21,204 nt of DNA from Bifidobacteriaceae bacterium (GTDB lineage Bacteria; Actinomycetota; Actinomycetes; Actinomycetales; WQXJ01), in the NCBI GenBank assembly GCA_031278075.1, contig JAITLE010000015.1:1-21204 (forward strand), in the 5' to 3' direction. This document shows, in pieces, positions 12,373 to 17,860 of this stretch. The notes under the pieces are model-generated. The model had not been told where the DNA came from. It did not search any database and was given only the letters and a program-made list of their open reading frames with translations. The position numbers were made by a program, and so were the translations under genes. Numbering within the stretch: position 1 is the first letter of the stretch; every line of letters begins with the position of its first letter.

Positions 12373-12377
12373 GAGGG
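12373..12377 (+). promoter_or_regulatory. Shine-Dalgarno sequence of the Gfo/Idh/MocA gene
   Basis: GAGGG lies 4 nt before the ATG at 12382, with GGGAG slightly further up. It selects this ATG over the in-frame ATG at 12331, which would add 17 non-conserved residues ahead of the Rossmann strand and overlaps a palindrome. Confidence 0.5.
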
Positions 12378-12381
12378 TCTG

Positions 12382-13371
12382 ATGGGCCAAGTGGGTTGGG
12401 GGATCATGGCGACCGGCGGGATAGCCTCCGCCTTCGCGAACGATCTCAAAGTCGACGGGTTGAAGCTGGTCGCGGTGGGTTCGCGGGACGCGACGCGGGC
12501 CCGCGCCTTCGCGGACAGGCATGGCGCGCTGCGGGCGCACGGCTCATATCGGGCGCTCGCGGAGGACCCGGAAGTGGATGTGGTCTATGTGGCGACGCCG
12601 CACAACCTGCATCTCGAGAACGCGTTGACCGCGATCGAGGCCGGCAAACACGTGCTGGTCGAGAAGGCGTTGACCATCAACGCCCAGGAGGCGGCGACGC
12701 TCGCCGCGGCCGCCAAGCGGGCTGGGGTGGTCTGCATGGAGGCGATGTGGACCCGGTTCTTGCCGCACATGGTCCGCCTGAGGGAGCTGTTGGATCATGG
12801 TGTGATCGGTCAACCTGTGGGGTTGATCGCCGACCACACTCAGCGCCTGCCGGATCACCCGGCCCACCGTCTCAACGATCTGGCGTTGGGCGGCGGCGCG
12901 TTGCTGGATCTCGGCGTGTACCCGATCTCGTTCGCTTATGACCTGTTCGGCGCCCCCGAGCAGATCGAGGCCGTGTTCGGCGCCTTGCGCCCCACGGGCG
13001 CGGACAGACAGGTCTCGGCCGTGTTCAGCCATGGCTCAGGCGCGCGGACCTGGTGGGTCGCGGCCTCGGACATGCGTGGCGCGAACCGCGCTTGCGTGCT
13101 CGGCACGGAGGGCCGCGTCGAGATCGATCCCGTCTGGTACACGCCCACCACGATGCGCGCGTACGGCGCCGACGGGCGTCTCCTCGACTCGTTCGACGGG
13201 GCGACACCCGGCCGAGGCATGCAGCACGAGGCCCGCGAGATGGAGCGGTTGATCGAGGACGGCGCGGTGGCCAGCAGTGTCATGCCGTTGTGGCAGTCCG
13301 TCGAGATCATGGAGACGATGGACCAAATCCGCGCGCAGATCGGTGTGGTTTACGCCGCCGATGCCGTCTAG
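12382..13371 (+). CDS. Gfo/Idh/MocA-family oxidoreductase, dihydrodiol dehydrogenase-like
   Basis: Predicted NAD(P)-dependent dehydrogenase of 329 aa, a normal length. The Rossmann start is VGWGIMATGGIASAFANDL (4-22), followed by VAVGSRD (30-36), VDVVYVATPHNLHLENAL, and GKHVLVEKALTIN with the family E94-K95 pair. MEAMWTRFLPH (119-129) and GGGALLDLGVYPISFAYDLFG (170-190) are features of the subgroup with trans-1,2-dihydrobenzenediol dehydrogenase and sugar dehydrogenases. The C-terminal half is the open beta-sheet dimer domain. The substrate is not predictable. The start at 12382 is chosen from the GAGGG site and because the Rossmann strand begins at once. It diverges from the transporter; co-regulation, for example uptake or efflux of its substrate, is only inference. 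Confidence 0.88.
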   Translation: MGQVGWGIMATGGIASAFANDLKVDGLKLVAVGSRDATRARAFADRHGALRAHGSYRALAEDPEVDVVYVATPHNLHLENALTAIEAGKHVLVEKALTINAQEAATLAAAAKRAGVVCMEAMWTRFLPHMVRLRELLDHGVIGQPVGLIADHTQRLPDHPAHRLNDLALGGGALLDLGVYPISFAYDLFGAPEQIEAVFGALRPTGADRQVSAVFSHGSGARTWWVAASDMRGANRACVLGTEGRVEIDPVWYTPTTMRAYGADGRLLDSFDGATPGRGMQHEAREMERLIEDGAVASSVMPLWQSVEIMETMDQIRAQIGVVYAADAV

Positions 13372-13562
13372 CCGCCCCGCGCCACCGTCCAGCGGGCGGG
13401 CCGTGCCGTCCGGCGCGTCCTCGCCCCCGTGGGTTCGACGGACGATGCCGTGCGGCCACGAGCCGCATGCTCCTCGCGCAGCGGGAGGGCCGGGCTTGGG
13501 GGAGCTGACGGCGCGCCTCGGCGCGGATCCGCCCTGCTGGCCGGGAACCACGCGGGGCGAGC

Positions 13563-14846
13563 GTGGGCGGTGACGGGCCGCGCTTCGGGCGCCGATTGGG
13601 GCCGGGCACGCCGAACGCGTGGGCCCGGGAGCGGGAGCGGCGGCCTGACGCGCTCGATCTGACCGACACCAATCCCGCGAGCCACGGCTTGACGCTCCCA
13701 GAAGTGGGGGAGTGTCTGGCCCGCGCCGCGCGCGACGCGCGCCACCGACCCGATCCGCGGGGCCCGCGCGCCGCGCGGGAGGCGTTGGCCGCCCGCTTCG
13801 GCGGCGGACCGGAGGAGTATTGGCTGACCGCGTCCACATCCGAGGCGTATTCGTGGCTGTTCCAGTTGCTGGCCGCGCCCGGTGAGCCGATCGCTGCGCC
13901 ACAGCCCAGCTATCCGCTGTTGGAGCCGTTGGCCCAGCTCGCGGGGTTGGATGTCCGGTCGTATTGGACGCATCACCTGGATCCAGATGGCTGGGTCCTG
14001 GACGGCGCCACTCTGACGGCGGCGGTGCGCCCTGGCGCCGCGTCCGCGCGAGCGGTGGTGGTGGTCAGCCCGGGCAATCCGACCGGGGCGTTCAGCCCGC
14101 TTGGCGTGATCGCTGAGGTGGCCGGGACGGTCCCGCTGATCGTGGACCAGGTGTTCGAGCCGTTCCGGCTCGACGCCCCAGCGGCGGCGCCGCAGCCGAG
14201 CCGAGTCGGGCCGGCGGCGGGCGCCGCGGGCTTCGACCCAGTCGGTTCACGTGGTTCCCAGCCGCTGGGATCGATGGGCCCTGCGGCGGTCGCGGCGCCG
14301 TTGGACGCGGCGGCGGCGTTGGGGGAGCCTCCGCCCGGCTGCGTGTGGTTCGTGCTAGACGGGGTGTCCAAGCGGCTCGCCGCGCCCGGGGCGAAGATCG
14401 GCTGGATCAGGGTGATCGCTGGGGCTTCGGTCCAGCCGGAGGTCGGCGAGGCCTTGGACCGGGTCGCGGATTCCTACCTCTCGGTCTCCGCGGCGAGCAC
14501 GGCCGCTTTGCCGGCGCTGCTGGAGCTGGAGGGGGAGGCGGTGCGGGTGGCACGGCATCGGGCGCTGGGGAACTTGACGGAGCTGCGCAAGCGCTGGCCC
14601 TGGCGGGTGCGGCGGTGCGAGGCGGGCTGGGTCGCCATGGTCGACGCGCCGGCCCGGGGGCCGCGCGCGGGCGATGAGGACTTGGCGACGTGGCTGCTGC
14701 GGGAGCGCGGGCTCGCGGTCCATCCGGGGTGGTTTTATGGCGTGCCGGGCGAGCGGGCGCTGGTCCTGTCGCTGCTTGGCCGGCCGCAGGCCTTCGCCGA
14801 CGCGGTCGCCCGACTGGTCCGGGCCGTCGCGGAGTTCAGCGACTGA
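13563..14846 (+). CDS. PLP-dependent aminotransferase class I/II
   Basis: Fold-type I aminotransferase, 427 aa. Seen: LDLTDTNPASHGL (31-43), LTASTSEAYSWLFQLL (88-103), PSYPLLEPLAQLAG, NPTG (172-175), VDQVFEPF with D195 contacting the PLP ring, LDGVSKRLAAPGAKIGWI with Schiff-base K270, SYLSVSAASTAALP and a C-terminal HPGWFYGVPGERALVLSLL. The order and wording match an aminotransferase group that I recall from actinomycetes and myxobacteria; its substrate is uncertain. Two oddities: about 55 Ala/Pro/Gly-rich residues separate the Asp strand from the Lys strand (203-258), longer than expected. Also, the carboxylate-binding Arg seen near the end of aspartate aminotransferase is not present in ALVLSLL, which I believe is shared by its relatives. 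The GTG at 13563 is the first start in frame; its ribosome site is weak. A 191-nt gap separates it from the oxidoreductase. Confidence 0.83.
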   Translation: MGGDGPRFGRRLGPGTPNAWARERERRPDALDLTDTNPASHGLTLPEVGECLARAARDARHRPDPRGPRAAREALAARFGGGPEEYWLTASTSEAYSWLFQLLAAPGEPIAAPQPSYPLLEPLAQLAGLDVRSYWTHHLDPDGWVLDGATLTAAVRPGAASARAVVVVSPGNPTGAFSPLGVIAEVAGTVPLIVDQVFEPFRLDAPAAAPQPSRVGPAAGAAGFDPVGSRGSQPLGSMGPAAVAAPLDAAAALGEPPPGCVWFVLDGVSKRLAAPGAKIGWIRVIAGASVQPEVGEALDRVADSYLSVSAASTAALPALLELEGEAVRVARHRALGNLTELRKRWPWRVRRCEAGWVAMVDAPARGPRAGDEDLATWLLRERGLAVHPGWFYGVPGERALVLSLLGRPQAFADAVARLVRAVAEFSD

Positions 14847-14856
14847 CGCCGGGAGG

Positions 14857-15255
14857 TCACTCCTCGGTCGGTTTGATCAGCATGTTCGTGATGCGGACGG
14901 TGGCGACCAGGCGGCCTGTCTCGTCGCGGACGGTGACCTCGTGGGTGGTGACCCTGGCGCCGAGGTGGAGTGGCACGGCCGTGCCGATGACGTGGCCGGT
15001 GCGGGCCGCGGCGTGATGCGTGCCGTTGATGTCGACGCCGACCGCGAGGCGGCCGGCGGCTTCGGCGTGGAGATCGGCGGCGATTGAGCCGAGCGTCTCG
15101 CCGAGCGCCAGCGTCGCGCCACCGTGGAGGCGGCCGTAGGGCTGGGTGTTGCCGCGGACCGGCATGCGCCCCACCACCCGGTCCACGCCGCGCTCGAGGA
15201 TCTCTATGCCGAGTTTGTCTTCCAGGGCGCCCAGCTGTTTGGCCACGCCCGCCAC
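14857..15255 (-). CDS. Hotdog-fold thioesterase, PaaI/YdiI-like
   Basis: Predicted acyl-CoA thioesterase of 132 aa. The catalytic region reads GNTQPYGRLHGGATLALGETLGSIAA, with H44-G-G46 and the general-base E53 of the YdiI/EntH type. GVDINGTHHAAARTGHVIGTAVPLHLG and the last strands THEVTVRDETGRLVATVRITNML follow. The acyl substrate is unknown. The GTG at 15255 is chosen because AGGGAG (15261-15266) lies 5 nt upstream. The next GTG, at 15246, is 7 nt past a TAATGT hexamer (15254-15259) and would be a leaderless start; the two differ by three residues. The frame is open far upstream, but those residues are Arg/Pro/Ala-rich and not family-like. The gene converges on the aminotransferase with 10 nt between stops. 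Confidence 0.85.
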   Translation of the reverse strand: MAGVAKQLGALEDKLGIEILERGVDRVVGRMPVRGNTQPYGRLHGGATLALGETLGSIAADLHAEAAGRLAVGVDINGTHHAAARTGHVIGTAVPLHLGARVTTHEVTVRDETGRLVATVRITNMLIKPTEE

Positions 15256-15470
15256 ATTAGCTCCCTGACCGGCGGGGAGCGGCGTGGCGCGGCGGGCGCG
15301 GCGGGATCCGGACGCCGGGGTCGGCGGGGCTGGGAAGGCGCGCGGCTGGGCCCGCCAAGCGGGGCGGTGCGGGGTGGCGCGCGGCTGACACGCTGGGCTC
15401 GGTCGCGACCGGCTAGACGCTCGGCGGGCTGCCAGCGGGCGCCCAGATGACTGGTTTATGCTCATGTGCC
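15256..15470. other. Divergent intergenic region between the thioesterase gene and the MoxR operon
   Basis: About 215 nt with no credible gene. It contains the thioesterase ribosome site at its left edge and the moxR -10 at its right. A 12-nt direct repeat GGCGCGCGGCTG occurs at 15337-15348 and 15376-15387 (39 nt apart) and could be a paired protein-binding site. The Gly/Arg-rich peptides encoded in all frames look like GC-driven noise. Confidence 0.4.
15457..15462 (+). promoter_or_regulatory. -10 element TATGCT for the MoxR/VWA operon, leaderless geometry
   Basis: TATGCT (TAnnnT) ends 8 nt before the ATG at 15471. The alternative ATG at 15447 lies upstream of this hexamer and adds eight residues absent from MoxR proteins. 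No -35 is obvious. This is the only promoter candidate found for the five overlapping genes that follow. Confidence 0.5.
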
Positions 15471-16448
15471 ATGGCCAATCCCATCTCCCCAGGGGAACTC
15501 AAAGCGGTCAAGGCGCTGGTTGACGCGCTCGCGCGGGCTTACCGCACCAGGGTTGTCGGCCAGCCCTCTTTGTGGTGGTCCTTGATGGCTGGGCTCGTCG
15601 CCAACGGACACGTCCTGCTCGAATCCGTCCCAGGGCTCGCGAAGACGACGGCGGCGCGCACCCTGGCCACCCTGTGCGGCGGGTCGTTCGCCCGCATCCA
15701 ATGCACGCCGGATCTGCTCCCTTCTGACATTGTGGGCACGCAGGTGTTCGACGCCGCCCGGGCGGAGTTCCACACCGAGATCGGACCGATCAACGCGAAC
15801 TTCGTCCTAGTCGACGAGATCAACCGGGCGAACACCAAGACCCAATCCGCCATGTTGGAGGCGATGCAGGAACGCCAGATCACCCTGGCTGGCCAAGTCC
15901 ACCCGCTGCCGGAACCCTTCATCGTCTTCGCCACCCAGAACCCGATCGAGCAGGAGGGCACTTACGAGCTGCCCGAAGCCCAGTTGGACCGCTTCTTGCT
16001 GAAAGAGGTCATCACGTACCCCTCGCCGGCGGAGGAGTTCCAGATCATGGAGCAAGCGGACGGGCTGCAGGGCGCGCTGGACGCGGTGGCGTCGCCGCAG
16101 GACATCGCGGCGTTGCAGGGCCTCGCCCGCCGCGTCCACGTCGACCGGGCGATCAAGGACTACATAGTGCGCCTGGTGGACGCCACCCGGAACGGAGTCC
16201 GCGCGATCGGCCCGATGGGCCGATACATCGAATACGGCGCCTCGCCGCGCGCCTCTCTGGCGTTCCAATGGGCGGGCCGCGCGGTCGCGCTGCTCTCGGG
16301 CCGCGACCACATGGTGCCAGATGACGTGAAATACCTCAGGCATCTTGTGCTGCGCCACCGGTTGATCCTGACCTACGAGGCGATGGCGGACTCGGTCCGC
16401 CCAGAGGCGATCGTGGACGCGGTGTTCGCCGCGACACCGGCGCCGTGA
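15471..16448 (+). CDS. MoxR-family AAA+ ATPase
   Basis: AAA+ chaperone-like ATPase of 325 aa, thought in this family to help assemble or activate partner VWA proteins. Seen: VVGQ (28-31), the MoxR-type Walker A ESVPGLAKTT (51-60), CTPDLLPSDIVGT, Walker B FVLVDEINRAN (111-121), and the sensor/arginine region FATQNPIEQEGTYELPEAQLDRF (153-175). GPMGRYIEYGASPRASLAF follows near residue 250, all hallmark MoxR stretches. The Walker A glycine that is often present (EGVPG) is Ser here. ATG at 15471 is chosen by homology and by the TATGCT element 8 nt before it. It is followed after 7 nt by the DUF58 gene and is the first of five tightly packed genes. Cytosolic, probably a hexameric ring. Confidence 0.94.
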   Translation: MANPISPGELKAVKALVDALARAYRTRVVGQPSLWWSLMAGLVANGHVLLESVPGLAKTTAARTLATLCGGSFARIQCTPDLLPSDIVGTQVFDAARAEFHTEIGPINANFVLVDEINRANTKTQSAMLEAMQERQITLAGQVHPLPEPFIVFATQNPIEQEGTYELPEAQLDRFLLKEVITYPSPAEEFQIMEQADGLQGALDAVASPQDIAALQGLARRVHVDRAIKDYIVRLVDATRNGVRAIGPMGRYIEYGASPRASLAFQWAGRAVALLSGRDHMVPDDVKYLRHLVLRHRLILTYEAMADSVRPEAIVDAVFAATPAP

Positions 16449-16455
16449 GGCGCTG

Positions 16456-17358
16456 ATGGACGCCCGCCCCATCCAGCACGGCCGCCTGGCGGCGATCGGC
16501 GCGCTGCTCGAGCTGCATTCGCACCGCAAGGCGCGCAGCGTGTTGGACGGCGGCTACGCCTCGGTGTTCCGCGCCCGTGGCACGGACTTCGAGGATCTGC
16601 GCGAATACGTCCCCGGAGACGCGGTCGCGGACATCGACTGGAAGTCGACCGCCCGCGCCGGCCGCACCCTGGTGCGGCGTTACCGCGCCGAACGGAAGAA
16701 CAACCTCCTGTTGGTGGTCTCGACCGGCCGGTCGATGACGGCGGTGGCGCCGGACGGCACGCCGAAACGCGAACTCGCCTTGGACGTGTCCGGGGTGTTC
16801 GCGCAGCTCGCGGTGAGACACCGTGATGTGGTCGGGGCGGTGTTCGGGGACGCGGCGCGGCAGGGCGCCATCCGTGCCCGTTCGGGTCGGGGCCACGCGG
16901 AGCGGGTGTTGGCGACGCTGGCGGCCGCGGCGGCCGATCCGGTGGGCCCGGTCTCGGCTCTGCCGCAAGTGCTCGATCACGCGGTCAAGTCGCGCCTGCC
17001 GCGGGGCATCGTCGTGCTCGTGACGGACGATGCCGACCTGGGCGTCCTGGGGGAGCGTGCCCTCGCGCTCCTCCACGCCAGGCATCAGGTGATGGTGGTC
17101 CGGATCGCGGATATGGACATCGCAGACGTTCGAGCGGACGCGCCGTTCGACGTGGAGACCGGGTTGGAGTTGCCTGACGAGGTCAGATTGGCTCGGTCCG
17201 TGATCGCGGAGGCGGCGTTGGCCGGCCACGCGCGAGCGGTCGCGATGGAGCGAGTCCTGGGGTCCCGTGGGATCGCGCACGGGCGGGTCAGCGGCCAGGC
17301 GGATCTGGTCGACACGCTGATCGGGGTCCTAGAAAGGCACCGCCGTGGGGGTGTTTGA
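16456..17358 (+). CDS. DUF58 protein of the MoxR operon
   Basis: DUF58 proteins are VWA-like partners of MoxR ATPases; the exact biochemical role is not settled. This one has 300 aa and no membrane helix. The signature is clear: GGYASVFRARGTDFEDLREY (33-52), then PGDAVADIDWKSTARAGRTLVRRYRAER. The following strand reads LLLVVSTGRSMTAV, where many relatives have a D-x-S-x-S metal-site motif. Here the first Asp is Ser, so a MIDAS-type metal site is probably not formed. A second half with VVLVTDDADLGVLG and MVVRIADMDIADV completes the alpha/beta fold. ATG at 16456 is supported by GAGG five nt upstream. The 3' end overlaps the next gene by 14 nt, indicating coupled translation. Confidence 0.88.
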   Translation: MDARPIQHGRLAAIGALLELHSHRKARSVLDGGYASVFRARGTDFEDLREYVPGDAVADIDWKSTARAGRTLVRRYRAERKNNLLLVVSTGRSMTAVAPDGTPKRELALDVSGVFAQLAVRHRDVVGAVFGDAARQGAIRARSGRGHAERVLATLAAAAADPVGPVSALPQVLDHAVKSRLPRGIVVLVTDDADLGVLGERALALLHARHQVMVVRIADMDIADVRADAPFDVETGLELPDEVRLARSVIAEAALAGHARAVAMERVLGSRGIAHGRVSGQADLVDTLIGVLERHRRGGV

Positions 17359-17860
17359 CGTTGTCGAGCCCCTCGACCCGGAGGCGTTCTCGCAGTGGTG
17401 GCTGGTCGCGGGGATCGCTCTCGCGCTGGCGGGCGTGGCGCTGCTGGTGGGGCCATGGCTGGCGACGCGACTGCGGCGGCGGCGGCGGGCGCGCCCGGCT
17501 GGCGGAGATGTGGCCGAGCCGCCGAGCCGGAGCGCTGTGGCGTTGGAGGAGATCGACCGGATCGAGGCGGCCTGGAAGGCCGACGCTTTGACCGACCGGG
17601 CGGCCGCCCAAGGGATCGTGGCCGCGGTCAAGCGGTTCGCGGGCGGCGAGGCCGCCACGCTGACGCTCCTCGACCTGCGTCTTCGTGGCGATCTGCCGAA
17701 CCTGGTCGCGGTGATCGAGGCGGCGTATCCGGTGGAGTTCGGGGTGGTCGGCGAGGGGGACGTGCTCGACTTGGCGCGGCGGGCGCGCGACGCGGTCGGC
17801 ATCGTGCGGCCAGCCTTGGCGCCACAGACGCCGGTTGTGAACCTGGATGAACTGCCATGA
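17345..17860 (+). CDS. Small single-pass membrane protein of the MoxR/VWA operon
   Basis: I do not recognise a named family with confidence. The 171-aa protein has a short N-terminus with a WW pair (18-19), one membrane helix (about 18-40) and a TRLRRRRRARP basic stop-transfer. A soluble, probably cytoplasmic, alpha-helical domain follows (60-170) with AVKRFAGGEAATLTLLDLR. Its place between DUF58 and VWA genes, its size and its topology resemble the DUF4381 proteins of proteobacterial Bat-like operons, but the similarity is positional rather than a motif match. GTG at 17345 overlaps the DUF58 gene by 14 nt and has AGAAAGG seven nt upstream. The end overlaps the VWA gene start (ATGA). A role as membrane adaptor for the VWA protein is inference only. 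Confidence 0.8.
   Translation: MGVFDVVEPLDPEAFSQWWLVAGIALALAGVALLVGPWLATRLRRRRRARPAGGDVAEPPSRSAVALEEIDRIEAAWKADALTDRAAAQGIVAAVKRFAGGEAATLTLLDLRLRGDLPNLVAVIEAAYPVEFGVVGEGDVLDLARRARDAVGIVRPALAPQTPVVNLDELP

Noticed and set aside
11596..12381. Upstream part of the open frame that contains the oxidoreductase
   Set aside because: It is antisense to the transporter and non-conserved. The Rossmann start and ribosome site place the real start at 12382.
13372..13562. Possible small gene or terminator between the oxidoreductase and the aminotransferase
   Set aside because: The short frames are Arg/Pro-rich without a ribosome site. The best stem (TGCGGC/GCCGCA at 13451-13467) has no T tail.
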